A DNA stretch of 64,000 nucleotides from Taylorella equigenitalis ATCC 35865 (GCF_000276685.1 NC_018108.1:1178001-1242000), one strand, 5' to 3'. Numbered from the stretch's first letter, positions 46,233 to 55,269 are shown. Notes: generated by a model from the sequence alone, not told the origin. Translations and numbers: made by a program.

Positions 46233-47198
46233 ATGGCAAGTATTAAGGAGAAAAAAGATGACTATATAGATAGACTTGTTGAAGTATTATCTAAGCAGAT
46301 TGAAAAGAGTAATGCCCCTTGGCAAAAAGAGTGGACAGGCACTGAAAACACAATGCCAGTAAATGCAAAAGAACAAAAGTATAGAGGCACTAATATGCTT
46401 AATCTATACGTAATGCAAGATGAAAAAGGCTATACAGATAATAGGTACTACACATTTAATGAGATAAAGAAAAACGGCTGGAAACTAACTAAAGGAGCCA
46501 AAGCAGAACAAATCTTTTTTTATAGTGCAATTGAAAAAGAGACTAAAAAAGAAATTGATTCATATAGCCCTAACTATGAAGATAGAGTTAATGAAGAGGG
46601 TAAAAAAGAGAGAATCTTTGTGCTTAGGCTATATAGCGTTTTTAATGCTTCTTTAATTGAAGGTGTACCAGAACGTCCCCCAGTAGAAAAGTATGAGTGG
46701 GATAAGATTGATGAAGTGGAAAACATCATAAATGGTGCAAAAGAGGATGGATTAAAAATCTTTAATGAATATTCAGATGATTGCTACTACAACTTAAGAG
46801 ATGATGAAGTGCATATGGCATTAGAGAATCAATTTAAAACACCCCAAAGTTATTATGCAACACTCTTACATGAGATAGGACATTCAACAGGACATCCAAA
46901 TAGATTAAATCGAGATTTAAGTGGACGGTTTGGAAGTGAAAGTTATGCAAAAGAAGAACTAAGGGCTGAAATAAGTTCATGGCTAGTGAATATGGAGCTT
47001 GGCTTAGGTCATGATCCATCAAGGCATGCTAGTTACGTGAAAGATTGGCAAAAATCAATTAAAGATGATAAGAATTTTCTTAAAGAAGCAATAATTGACG
47101 CCGAAAAAATCAAACAAAGAGTAATGAAATATGGGCGTGTTTATGAAAGAGAAAACTCAAAAACCCATGAAGAAAAATCCCAAGAATTAGTAATGTAA
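46233..47198 (+). CDS. ardC: ArdC-like antirestriction protein
   Basis: 321 residues in the two-domain layout of ArdC/DUF1738 proteins. The N-terminal ssDNA-binding domain has NAKEQKYRGTNMLNL and NGWKLTKGAKAE. The C-terminal zincin-like domain carries the metal site LLHEIGHSTGHPNRL and a downstream Glu in KEELRAE. Such proteins protect incoming single-stranded conjugative DNA from restriction. The C-terminus is HEEKSQELVM, nearly identical to that of the LRV gene just downstream (HEEKSQELAM), though the proteins are unrelated. Confidence 0.9.
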   Translation: MASIKEKKDDYIDRLVEVLSKQIEKSNAPWQKEWTGTENTMPVNAKEQKYRGTNMLNLYVMQDEKGYTDNRYYTFNEIKKNGWKLTKGAKAEQIFFYSAIEKETKKEIDSYSPNYEDRVNEEGKKERIFVLRLYSVFNASLIEGVPERPPVEKYEWDKIDEVENIINGAKEDGLKIFNEYSDDCYYNLRDDEVHMALENQFKTPQSYYATLLHEIGHSTGHPNRLNRDLSGRFGSESYAKEELRAEISSWLVNMELGLGHDPSRHASYVKDWQKSIKDDKNFLKEAIIDAEKIKQRVMKYGRVYERENSKTHEEKSQELVM

Positions 47199-47223
47199 CC
47201 CTTCCGAAATGGAAGGGTTTTTT
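47197..47223 (+). terminator. Cassette hairpin, AACCCTTCC type
   Basis: Same stem and loop as at 37470; overlaps the ardC stop. Confidence 0.9.
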
Positions 47224-47237
47224 ATAAGGAGCTATAT

Positions 47238-48605
47238 ATGAGTGTAGATTTAGAGAAACTATCTAATGATTATCAAATCAATGTAAGATACACCGTTGCC
47301 TCACGGGAGGACTTATCTCAAGATTTGGTAGCCAAATTAGCCAATGATGAGAGTGAAGTAGTAAGAAGTGCGATTGCAGGGCGTAAGGATTTGAGTGATG
47401 AGTTAGTAGAGAAGTTAGCGAATGATAAGGATTGGAGAGTAAGAGAGAAAATCGCCCAAAGGGCTGATATACCAGAATCAATAATTAAACAATTAGCTAA
47501 TGATGAAGAGGAGGATGTAAGAAATGCCGTTGCCCAGCGAGATGATTTACCCTCTTCTCTAATAGAGAAGCTAGCTAACGATGAAGATGAGTATGTAAGG
47601 CGTACGATCGCCCAGCGGGATGATTTATCTCAAGATTTAATAGAGAAGCTAGCTAATGATGAACATTGGTATATAAGAAAAAACATAGCGGAACGGGAGG
47701 ATTTACCCGCTGAGTTAATAGAGAAGCTTGCTAATGATAAGGATTGGGATGTAAGGTGTACCATCGCCGAACGAGAGGATTTACCTGAATCAGTAATGCA
47801 AATTCTAGCTGATGATGAGCTTTGGGAAGTAAGACAAAACATCGCCCAACGCAAGGATTTACCCTCTTCTCTAATAGAGAAGCTAGCAGAGGATGAATAT
47901 TGGGAAGTAAGACAAAACATCGCCCAACGAGAGGATTTACCCGAATCCGTAATGCAAATTCTAGCGGATGATGAGGATAAATACGTAAGGCGAGCCATCG
48001 CCGAACGCAAGGATTTGTCTTCTGAGTTAATCGAGAAGCTAGCTAACGATGAAGATGATGAAATTGCATTTTCAGTAATGTATGAAAATTTTCATTCATT
48101 ATCTTCTACTTGTCTGGAAAAATTAGCTAATAGTAGGAATGAATACTTCAAGCAAGAAATCGCCTATCATCACGATTTAAGTGCTGAGTTAATCGAAAAA
48201 TTAGCTAATGATGAAGAGGAGAACGTAAGAGAGGCAATAGCTAAGCGTAATGATTTACCCTCTTCTCTAATCGAGAAGCTAGCTAACGATGAAGACGATT
48301 ATGTAAGGCGTACGATAGCGGAACGGGAGGACTTATCTCAAGATTTGGTAGAGAAGCTAGCAGAGGATGAACATTGGACTGTTAGAGAGGCAATAGCTAA
48401 GCGTAATGATTTACCCTCTTCTCTAATCGAGAAGCTAGCTAATGATGAAGATTGGAGTGTCAGAGGCACCATCGCCCAACGCAAGGATTTATCTGAATCA
48501 GTAATAGAAATTCTAGCAAGTGATGAAAACGCAAATGTCAGATACGCTGTTAAAAAAAACCACGGGACAATCCATGAGGAAAAATCCCAAGAATTAGCAA
48601 TGTAA
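47238..48605 (+). CDS. Large LRV protein, about 17 repeats
   Basis: 455 residues, almost wholly 26-residue LRV units, the longest solenoid in the window. Most match LPSSLIEKLANDEDxxVRxx closely. Two central units (about 270-325) have diverged and lost the VR pair. Several units are near-identical to those in other cassettes. It ends HEEKSQELAM. The leader AAGGAGCTATATATGAGTG is shared with the genes at 51947 and 54087. Likely a protein-binding scaffold; partner unknown. Confidence 0.86.
   Translation: MSVDLEKLSNDYQINVRYTVASREDLSQDLVAKLANDESEVVRSAIAGRKDLSDELVEKLANDKDWRVREKIAQRADIPESIIKQLANDEEEDVRNAVAQRDDLPSSLIEKLANDEDEYVRRTIAQRDDLSQDLIEKLANDEHWYIRKNIAEREDLPAELIEKLANDKDWDVRCTIAEREDLPESVMQILADDELWEVRQNIAQRKDLPSSLIEKLAEDEYWEVRQNIAQREDLPESVMQILADDEDKYVRRAIAERKDLSSELIEKLANDEDDEIAFSVMYENFHSLSSTCLEKLANSRNEYFKQEIAYHHDLSAELIEKLANDEEENVREAIAKRNDLPSSLIEKLANDEDDYVRRTIAEREDLSQDLVEKLAEDEHWTVREAIAKRNDLPSSLIEKLANDEDWSVRGTIAQRKDLSESVIEILASDENANVRYAVKKNHGTIHEEKSQELAM
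47313..47414 (+). repeat. 102-bp exact repeat within LRV genes, copy 2
   Basis: Identical to 39067-39168 in the hybrid gene. Confidence 0.85.
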
Positions 48606-48630
48606 CATTTTTAAAAATAAGTTATGAACG

Positions 48631-48655
48631 CCCATCTAATTAGATGGGTTTTTTT
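48631..48655 (+). terminator. Hairpin, CCCATCTAA type
   Basis: The same 18-bp palindrome as at 39857 with a T-run; lies 26 bp after the LRV stop rather than on it. Confidence 0.85.
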
Positions 48656-48673
48656 ATGGAAAAGAGAAACTGT

Positions 48674-49168
48674 ATGAAGAAAAAAATAATCTATTTAATG
48701 CCCGTTTTAATTAGTGCGTGTGCAACGCATACGCCTGCACCTAAACCAGAAGGCAAGTTATTCCCAATTAATCCAAATCAAGAAAAAGTTACTGAAAGCT
48801 ATGTAGAACCAGTTAACGAGCAAGCATATAAACCCACTTTTGATTTGGTAACTAAATCAATTGATGTCAAGACGAAAGAAAATATTATTAAGGATAAACC
48901 AACAATATATCCAAAACCTACTTTAAGGAAAAAGGTTGAAGTAGTGACTGAACATAAGACAAAAGATGAGGGTAACAAAGAAGTTATCAAAGAAATCGAG
49001 ACTACTATAACTACAAAACAGGTAGTAGAACCTACTGAATTAAAGCCTACTGTCCCCTTACCTTCTACCCAAATAAAGCCTCTGACTAAGCCAAATCCAG
49101 AGGCTGTAGTAGAGACAAAAGTTAAATCAAACAAAGAATCTGACAAATTATTTGAACTTAAAAAGTAA
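48674..49168 (+). CDS. VirB7-like lipoprotein
   Basis: 164 residues with a clear lipoprotein signal (MKKKIIYLMPVLISAC). The mature part is long, Pro/Lys/Thr/Val-rich and probably extended, longer than a classical VirB7. Position directly before virB8 and the lipoprotein signal suggest the VirB7/outer-membrane-core role; sequence alone does not prove it. ATG at 48674; earlier in-frame ATGs sit in the hairpin and leader. Confidence 0.65.
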   Translation: MKKKIIYLMPVLISACATHTPAPKPEGKLFPINPNQEKVTESYVEPVNEQAYKPTFDLVTKSIDVKTKENIIKDKPTIYPKPTLRKKVEVVTEHKTKDEGNKEVIKEIETTITTKQVVEPTELKPTVPLPSTQIKPLTKPNPEAVVETKVKSNKESDKLFELKK

Positions 49169-49171
49169 GAG

Positions 49172-49888
49172 ATGAAAATGAGAAAGAGAAAAGATAACAA
49201 AGTAACTAACACACCAAATGCCAATGCAAATGCGATAGCAAATAAGATGATTGAAAGTGCTAAGGAATTTGAAAAATCCAAAATCAAAGGCGTAAAAGCA
49301 ATGAGTAGAGTTGCATGGACGATTACAGCATTAAGCATGGTAATGACGGCACTTGCAATATGTGCGGTTATGCTACTAACCCCTCTTAAAACGGTAGAGC
49401 CATATGTTGTTAGAGTTGATAACAACACAGGGCATACGGATATTGTTTATGCCTTAGATGAGCAAAAGATAGACAAAAAAGAAGCAATGGATAGGTACTG
49501 GTTGAAAAACTATGTAATTTTCAGAGAGGGTTATGACTGGTATACGGTGCAAGCCAATTACGATACAACAATAGTGTTTAGTGGTGAAAAAGAACAAAAG
49601 AGAATACAGCAGTTTTTCTTATCAGATGTAGCCCCTTACAAGGTGTTTAAAAATGATTTTAGGGTAGATGTGAAAATAACCTCTATATCATACGTTGGAG
49701 ATGTAGCCCAAGTGAGATTTCAAAGGCAAATGTATGATTTGCGAGATCCAACAAAAGAGCCAACAACACAAAAGTTAATAGCAACTATTGGCTATGAGTA
49801 TGCCAAACGTAAGTTATCCCATGACGATAGCTTAATAAACCCTTTAGGGTTTACGGTTGGGAGTTACACAGTAGATACAGAGAATTAA
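49172..49888 (+). CDS. virB8: VirB8
   Basis: Bitopic inner-membrane assembly factor of the T4SS. 238 residues: a basic cytoplasmic start, one membrane segment (about 47-68) and the periplasmic NTF2-like domain with VEPYVVRVDNNTG, YDWYTVQANYD and VRFQRQMYD. Begins 3 bp after the lipoprotein stop. Confidence 0.94.
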   Translation: MKMRKRKDNKVTNTPNANANAIANKMIESAKEFEKSKIKGVKAMSRVAWTITALSMVMTALAICAVMLLTPLKTVEPYVVRVDNNTGHTDIVYALDEQKIDKKEAMDRYWLKNYVIFREGYDWYTVQANYDTTIVFSGEKEQKRIQQFFLSDVAPYKVFKNDFRVDVKITSISYVGDVAQVRFQRQMYDLRDPTKEPTTQKLIATIGYEYAKRKLSHDDSLINPLGFTVGSYTVDTEN

Positions 49889-49912
49889 AAATTAAATAAG
49901 GAAAAAGAGAAA

Positions 49913-50725
49913 ATGAAATACTTTTTATCCACTTTTGTAGCGTTTATTTTGCTTATAGCAGGCAATGCATACGCATTAGTTATACCGCAAGGCGGTAAGG
50001 GTGATGGGCGTATCCAAACGGCGTTTTACACCCCTACTCAAGTTTATAACATAAAAGCTAGTATTGGACGTGCGGTGCTTATTCAGTTTGAAGAAGATGA
50101 GTACTTAGATGAGGAAATGGGATTATTAGGTATGGGAGACGCTACTGCTTGGAACGTGGCAGTAAAAGCAAATAATGTGTTATTTAAGCCTTTATCAGAA
50201 AACCCAGATACTAACCTTATTGTTAATACCAATAAAAGAACATATGCGTTTGAATTAAGTGTGTTGCCTAAGGGCAAACAGATGGATACATATGTTTTAA
50301 GGTTTACTTATCCTAAAAAACAAATGATTTCAAGAGATGAAGAATTAAGAGATCAAGTATCTAAGGAATTTGCTAATAAATCAGTAAATGTTAAACGCAT
50401 GAATCAAAACTATTGGGGATATGGTGATGATGAATTGGCACCTACAGCATTATACGATGATGGACGGTTTACGTACTTTGAATTTGATAATAATAAGGAC
50501 TTACCTAATATCTACAAAATCATGCCAGATGGTACAGAAATGCTTCTTAATTTTACGGTTAAGGGTAATACATTAATAGTTCATCAGCTAAATAAAGAGT
50601 TTTACTTACGATTAGGCACGAAGGTATTAGGGATTGTAAATAAAGGATTTGATGTAAACGGAAGGTTTAACTACCACGGTACAGGCAATGAGACTGACGT
50701 AAGAGTTCTTAGGGAGAAGAATTAA
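49913..50725 (+). CDS. virB9: VirB9
   Basis: Outer-membrane core component of the T4SS. 270 residues: signal peptide ending near AYA, an N-terminal domain with GDGRIQTAFYTPTQVY and a C-terminal beta domain with NYWGYGDDELAPTALYDDG and FTYFEFD, as in VirB9/TrbG. The next gene starts directly after its stop. Confidence 0.94.
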   Translation: MKYFLSTFVAFILLIAGNAYALVIPQGGKGDGRIQTAFYTPTQVYNIKASIGRAVLIQFEEDEYLDEEMGLLGMGDATAWNVAVKANNVLFKPLSENPDTNLIVNTNKRTYAFELSVLPKGKQMDTYVLRFTYPKKQMISRDEELRDQVSKEFANKSVNVKRMNQNYWGYGDDELAPTALYDDGRFTYFEFDNNKDLPNIYKIMPDGTEMLLNFTVKGNTLIVHQLNKEFYLRLGTKVLGIVNKGFDVNGRFNYHGTGNETDVRVLREKN

Positions 50726-51889
50726 ATGAATAATGGATTTAATCAAGAAACAAATGATTTCACCCTAGCGGATAATATTAATGACCCAACTGTGGAAAGA
50801 GGTGAAGTAGATTTAAGCAATTCTAAAAAAGCTAGTTCAAAGGTTAGAAAACTTACCGCTTCTCTTTTGTTTGTAGCAGGCTTAGTAATATTGTTACTTT
50901 TATTATTTAGAAGCAACGATAAACCAAAAGTAGTAAATGAGAAGGAACCTGAGGTTGAAGTCAATCCAAGCCGTGATTTTGCAAACGATCAAAGGGATAT
51001 ACTTCAAAAGCAATTGCAAGCCCAAAGAAATCAAATGAAGCCCTCAGTAAAAGAGGAGGCTAAACCTACGGTAATCGGTGAAACACATACAACGGTTGTA
51101 GTAAAGCCAACTGAAGAGAATAAAGAGGAGGAAGAGAAAGACCCAGATTTAGAAAGAAGGCTTTCTGGTGAAGTTTTGGTTCCCTTTGATATAAAAAAGC
51201 AAGCCTCTAAAGATAGTGAGATTAGTGATAGAGATAATAGAGGGGTTAATACAGAAAGTATTATGTACAATAGAATGACTAGGACTGACACTCATAGCGT
51301 GGTAGCAACTTTAAGAGACGATCAAACGTATCTAATGAGAAAGGGTACAAATATAGCATGCACACTTCAAACCAAAATTATTACTACACAGCCCGGTTTC
51401 ACACAATGCGTTGTAAATCGTGATGTATATAGTGCAAATGGTGAAGTCCTATTAATTGAGCGTGGTTCAATGGTTGTAGGTGAACAAGTCTCTCAACTAA
51501 CCCAAGGGCAAGCTAGAGTATTTGTGATGTGGAACACAATCGATACACCGTATGGGGTTAAGATTGAAATTGATAGTCCATCAACAGGACCGTTAGGAGA
51601 AGCAGGAATAGATTCTCAAGTAGATACGCATTTTTGGAAACGCTTTGGGGGTGCAATTATGCTATCAATGATAGATGATGTAATGGTAAATCTAAGTAAT
51701 AGATCTAAAAATTACAATAATTTTGAGAATACTACAGAAGCTACAAACGATATGGCTAGTGAAGCCTTACAAAACACAATCGATATACCGCCTACTGGAT
51801 ATGTCAATCAAGGAACACTTATAAATATTATCGTAGCCCGTGATGTTGACTTTAAACCAGTTTATGAAGTCGTTAAGATGAAAAAGTAG
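50726..51889 (+). CDS. virB10: VirB10
   Basis: Spans both membranes and gates the T4SS channel. 387 residues: cytoplasmic start, one membrane segment (about 47-64), a charged Pro/Glu linker, and the C-terminal beta-barrel domain with LMRKGTNIACTLQTKI, VLLIERGSMVVGEQ and TGPLGEAGIDSQVDTHFWKR-like sequence leading to the outer-membrane helices. Confidence 0.95.
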   Translation: MNNGFNQETNDFTLADNINDPTVERGEVDLSNSKKASSKVRKLTASLLFVAGLVILLLLLFRSNDKPKVVNEKEPEVEVNPSRDFANDQRDILQKQLQAQRNQMKPSVKEEAKPTVIGETHTTVVVKPTEENKEEEEKDPDLERRLSGEVLVPFDIKKQASKDSEISDRDNRGVNTESIMYNRMTRTDTHSVVATLRDDQTYLMRKGTNIACTLQTKIITTQPGFTQCVVNRDVYSANGEVLLIERGSMVVGEQVSQLTQGQARVFVMWNTIDTPYGVKIEIDSPSTGPLGEAGIDSQVDTHFWKRFGGAIMLSMIDDVMVNLSNRSKNYNNFENTTEATNDMASEALQNTIDIPPTGYVNQGTLINIIVARDVDFKPVYEVVKMKK

Positions 51890-51907
51890 ATAATAGAAAA
51901 AACAATT

Positions 51908-51932
51908 ACCCACTCAAGAGAGTGGGTTTTTT
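51908..51932 (+). terminator. Cassette hairpin, ACCCACTC type
   Basis: ACCCACTC / GAGTGGGT with loop AAGA and T-run, after virB10 and just before the leader of an LRV cassette. Confidence 0.87.
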
Positions 51933-51946
51933 ATAAGGAGCTATAT

Positions 51947-52819
51947 ATGAGTGAAGAAAAAAGCGTGCGAAGAGCTAATTTGAGAGCAAAACATAAAAGA
52001 GATATATATCTACCCTCTTCTCACACACTAATAGAATTAACCGAAAAAGAGAAATTACTTTTAGTTAATTCATCAGTAACAACAGAAAAAACACTAGTAA
52101 TCCTAGCACAAAATGGAAATTTACGTATAAGAGGCGAGCTATCAATACGTCCAAAATTACCCAAATCAGTAATGGAAATTCTCTCTAATAATGAGCATGA
52201 GGAAGTTAGACAATCCATCGCCCTTAGATTAGATTTACCAAAACATTTAATTGTGAAATTAGCAAAAGACCCATACTGGGAAGTTAGAGCTTTTGTAGCC
52301 CAACGGGCTGACTTACCCTCTTCTCTAATAGAAAAATTAGCCCTTGATGAACATTGGGCTGTTAGAGAGGCGGTGGCGGGCCGATACGATTTAAGTGATG
52401 AGCTTATCGAAGAATTAGCCAATGATGAATATGAATATGTAAGAGGCACCATCGCCCGCAGGGGCGATTTACCGCAACATTTGATAGAGCAATTATCAGA
52501 GGATGAAGAATGGATAGTAAGATTTTTCTTAGCCCAACGGGCTGACTTACCTGTATCGGTGATGGAAACCTTATCCCGTGATGAAGATTGGGAAGTAAGG
52601 CGTACGATCGCCCAGCGAGATGATTTACTATCTGAATTAATCGAAGAGCTAGCGACTGACGAAGATTGGCGTGTCAGACATACCATAGCCCAACGAGAGG
52701 ATTTGTCTCAAGATTTAGTCTATAAGTTAGGAAACGATAAATTTTATTTAGTAAGAAGTGTTATTAGAAAAAATTACGTAATTAGCCCTAAGCCTAAAGA
52801 CGAAACTTTAGAAGTTTAA
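51947..52819 (+). CDS. LRV protein, about 9 repeats, distinct N-terminus
   Basis: 290 residues. The first ~45 are basic and differ from the other LRV proteins (SVRRANLRAKHKRDIYLPSS). About nine LRV units follow, more diverged between themselves than in the 47238 gene. It ends DETLEV rather than the usual tail, but the stop still overlaps the same hairpin. It lies between virB10 and virB11, so it is co-expressed with the T4SS. Confidence 0.83.
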   Translation: MSEEKSVRRANLRAKHKRDIYLPSSHTLIELTEKEKLLLVNSSVTTEKTLVILAQNGNLRIRGELSIRPKLPKSVMEILSNNEHEEVRQSIALRLDLPKHLIVKLAKDPYWEVRAFVAQRADLPSSLIEKLALDEHWAVREAVAGRYDLSDELIEELANDEYEYVRGTIARRGDLPQHLIEQLSEDEEWIVRFFLAQRADLPVSVMETLSRDEDWEVRRTIAQRDDLLSELIEELATDEDWRVRHTIAQREDLSQDLVYKLGNDKFYLVRSVIRKNYVISPKPKDETLEV

Positions 52820-52845
52820 ACCCTTCCGAAATGGAAGGGTTTTTT
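52819..52845 (+). terminator. Cassette hairpin, AACCCTTCC type
   Basis: Same stem and loop as at 37470; overlaps the stop. Confidence 0.9.
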
Positions 52846-52862
52846 ATAAGGAAATTAAGTAG

Positions 52863-53246
52863 ATGAATATAGCAAAAGAGACAGAAGATTTAATTGGACT
52901 AAATGTGAATGTGCATAGAGATAAGGTAGAAATGTGTTTACTTTCTTATTGTGAAAATGAAGAGTTATTACATAATGAAATAGCGGTTGTAGCGGATGAG
53001 GAAGGTGTAATTCTATATATCGACTTAGTCGAAGATAAATATTTAGTGGATTTACTTAAAAAAACCGAAGGTGCGGTAAGTGTAGATGTGTATAGATTTC
53101 AAGAGAAATCTTCTATTAATTATGAGTTAGACCGTGATTGGTTTTTTCAAGATAAAGAAGATTTAAATAAAAAAGGATACATATACTCAAATTATTTTTA
53201 TCTAACTAAAGACGGGTTATTGAAATTAGAATTTGAGGAAATTTAG
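52863..53246 (+). CDS. Hypothetical acidic protein
   Basis: 127 residues, no recognised domain. LYIDLVEDKYLVDLL is a weak match to the cargo-family motif LHKIxxKYIA, so it may be a short diverged member. It lacks the conserved tail and runs into the next small gene with a 3-bp gap. Confidence 0.62.
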   Translation: MNIAKETEDLIGLNVNVHRDKVEMCLLSYCENEELLHNEIAVVADEEGVILYIDLVEDKYLVDLLKKTEGAVSVDVYRFQEKSSINYELDRDWFFQDKEDLNKKGYIYSNYFYLTKDGLLKLEFEEI

Positions 53247-53249
53247 CTA

Positions 53250-53426
53250 ATGAAAATAAATGAGAAGAAAGATAATCAATCCCAAGAAATGGCTACAAAG
53301 GAAGAGAGGAAGTGCAATAAACCTTCAAAACCATTTTCAATTATCTTAATGGCGGTGGTTATCGAAGAGCTAGGCTTTTTAGCAATGATTATTTTAATAA
53401 TCGTCTTAATTATTAAAGGAGTTTAG
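53250..53426 (+). CDS. Small tail-anchored membrane protein (58 residues)
   Basis: A short frame between two cargo genes: a charged N-terminal part of about 30 residues, then a long hydrophobic segment (SIILMAVVIEELGFLAMIIL onward) to the end. Start 3 bp after the previous stop; its stop lies 3 bp before the next ATG and inside that gene's leader (AAAGGAG). The spacing fits a real, co-translated gene. Confidence 0.58.
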   Translation: MKINEKKDNQSQEMATKEERKCNKPSKPFSIILMAVVIEELGFLAMIILIIVLIIKGV

Positions 53427-53429
53427 ATT

Positions 53430-54047
53430 ATGAATATAGAAGATTATGGCAAAGAAGTAAGAAGCATATTTGAGAATACCAATGAATATATTCAATATGG
53501 GTTTAGTGAAGAGGCAATAGTTGAGTATTTAGATACAGCAATAGCCAAAAAAACTTCTAAATATAGAGATGATGGGTTTTATTTACATCAAGTAGATAGT
53601 AAACAATATGTAAGTCATTTTGACCCTACCGATAATTCGATTATTAATTATGGACCTGTATTGGCTGATACATTTGAAGAACAAGTTATGTGGATACTGG
53701 AGGAGTGGAATCACCCAGAAGGAAACCTAAGAGATTTTGGATATTCAATAAGAAGTGCATTACGTTCACATGATATAGATGATATAGATTATTTAGATGA
53801 TATAGAAGACAATGAATATGTAAACCTATTTATAGATGATGGGTATGCGGTTTATGCATATATGGAAAATGAAAAAGGTGAAAGGTTTTTTGATTGTGTA
53901 GATACAAGATTACGTAATAGAAATCACAAAATTATTTCTTTTGATAAGTATGAAGCAAAAGAAACTTATGATAATTTGGATAAATCGAAATATGGAGATG
54001 TAGAGTATTTTCTAGTAATAGAAAATACACACGATATAACAATGTAA
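53430..54047 (+). CDS. Hypothetical cargo protein
   Basis: 205 residues, very acidic. FYLHQVDSKQYVSHFD matches the cargo-family motif (compare MHQLGDKQIVGIF and FLHKIGGEFFISHF), and YDNLDKSKYGDVEYFLVIE resembles the closing strand of the family. It ends THDITM, a variant of the shared tail, on the stop/hairpin seam. Function unknown. Confidence 0.73.
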   Translation: MNIEDYGKEVRSIFENTNEYIQYGFSEEAIVEYLDTAIAKKTSKYRDDGFYLHQVDSKQYVSHFDPTDNSIINYGPVLADTFEEQVMWILEEWNHPEGNLRDFGYSIRSALRSHDIDDIDYLDDIEDNEYVNLFIDDGYAVYAYMENEKGERFFDCVDTRLRNRNHKIISFDKYEAKETYDNLDKSKYGDVEYFLVIENTHDITM

Positions 54048-54072
54048 CCCTTCCGAAATGGAAGGGTTTTTT
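54046..54072 (+). terminator. Cassette hairpin, AACCCTTCC type
   Basis: Same stem and loop as at 37470; overlaps the stop. Confidence 0.9.
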
Positions 54073-54086
54073 ATAAGGAGCTATAT

Positions 54087-54200
54087 ATGAGTGAAGATTT
54101 AGAGAAGCTATCTAATGATGAACATTGGCGTGTCAGGCGTACAATTAGTATTAATTACGGAACTACCCAAGAACCTAAACCGCAAGATTTAACAATGTAA
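54087..54200 (+). CDS. Single-repeat LRV mini-gene (37 residues)
   Basis: A complete cassette in miniature: leader AAGGAGCTATATATGAGTG, one LRV unit (LEKLSNDEHWRVRRTISINYG) and the tail TTQEPKPQDLTM, directly at a hairpin. One unit cannot form a solenoid, so it is probably a remnant left after deletion between repeats, or a cassette seed. It may still be translated, as leader and stop are intact. Confidence 0.6.
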   Translation: MSEDLEKLSNDEHWRVRRTISINYGTTQEPKPQDLTM

Positions 54201-54224
54201 CCCACTCAAGAGAGTGGGTTTTTT
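54199..54224 (+). terminator. Cassette hairpin, AACCCACTC type
   Basis: AACCCACTC / GAGTGGGTT with loop AAGA and T-run; overlaps the mini-gene stop and precedes virB11. Confidence 0.88.
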
Positions 54225-54230
54225 AATGAG

Positions 54231-55247
54231 ATGAATAATAAAGATATAAGTGTAAGAAATATGCTTGATAAGCTAGGATTGACTAGCTTATTAAGTATTG
54301 AAGGAACGACGGAATTAATGATAAACCGCCCTTTTGAGATTTTTTGCGAAAACTCAAAAGGTGTAATTAGGTATGAAATGCCTAATCTTACGCTAGCAAG
54401 GTTATATGAATTGGCTAATGTGATGTGTGTGTATAACGGTAAAAACATTATTCCTAAAGATCCAATGCAAAGTGTGACTTTACCAGATGGAGAAAGATGT
54501 CATATAGTAATCCCCCCAGCGTGTGAAGATGGAACTGTAGTGTTTTCTATACGTAAGCCATCAGTTAGTAGATTTAGCTTGACTGATTATGTTAACTCTA
54601 ATAGGTTAAGTGGATTTCAAGATGTGGCTAATGCACAAAGAACTACGGAGGGTATTCTTTTACATCAACATGAACAGCAATTATTGCAATATAAAGAGAC
54701 ACAGGATTTAGGTTCTTTTTTTCGACTTGCTATTGAGAAAAAACTAAATATTTGTATGGTAGGCGGTACTGGTTCTGGTAAGACTACATTTACAAAAGCA
54801 TTAGCTGATTTAATTCCTCTTGATACAAGAATCATAACAATTGAAGATACACATGAGTTAGATTTACCAAATCATGTAAATCACGTACACCTTTTTTATA
54901 AAGAAAACATTACTGCAAAATCGTTAATAGCAACTTGTATGAGGTTAAAGCCAGATAGGATTTTACTTACTGAATTAAGAGGTGATGAAGCGTTTGATTA
55001 TTTAAGTGCGTTAAATACGGGCCATGCAGGGGGATTAACTTCGGTACATGCAAATGACGCCGAAAGTGTTTTTTACCGTATTACTCAATTAGCTAAAGAA
55101 AGCGTGGCAGGGCGGGCGATGGATTATAACTATTTACTTAATATAGTTAGGTCAACTATAGATGTTGTATGTTTTTTTGAAAAAACATACTTAACAGAGC
55201 TTTATTACGATCCGATAGCTAAACATACTGCCCTTAAAGGAAGATAA
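54231..55247 (+). CDS. virB11: VirB11 ATPase
   Basis: Hexameric traffic ATPase of the T4SS at the inner membrane. 338 residues: N-terminal domain with SIEGTTELMINRPFEIF, Walker A GGTGSGKTTFTKAL, the Asp/Glu box TIEDTHEL, LRGDEAFDYL and the His box GLTSVHAND. Full length. Starts 7 bp after a hairpin. Confidence 0.95.
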   Translation: MNNKDISVRNMLDKLGLTSLLSIEGTTELMINRPFEIFCENSKGVIRYEMPNLTLARLYELANVMCVYNGKNIIPKDPMQSVTLPDGERCHIVIPPACEDGTVVFSIRKPSVSRFSLTDYVNSNRLSGFQDVANAQRTTEGILLHQHEQQLLQYKETQDLGSFFRLAIEKKLNICMVGGTGSGKTTFTKALADLIPLDTRIITIEDTHELDLPNHVNHVHLFYKENITAKSLIATCMRLKPDRILLTELRGDEAFDYLSALNTGHAGGLTSVHANDAESVFYRITQLAKESVAGRAMDYNYLLNIVRSTIDVVCFFEKTYLTELYYDPIAKHTALKGR

Positions 55248-55269
55248 TAATTATTTAGGAAAAAATTAT

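Noticed and set aside
36674-48605. A CRISPR-like array
   Set aside because: The repeats are 78-bp coding units in a continuous frame, with variation at wobble and surface positions; there are no constant repeats with unique spacers and no cas genes.
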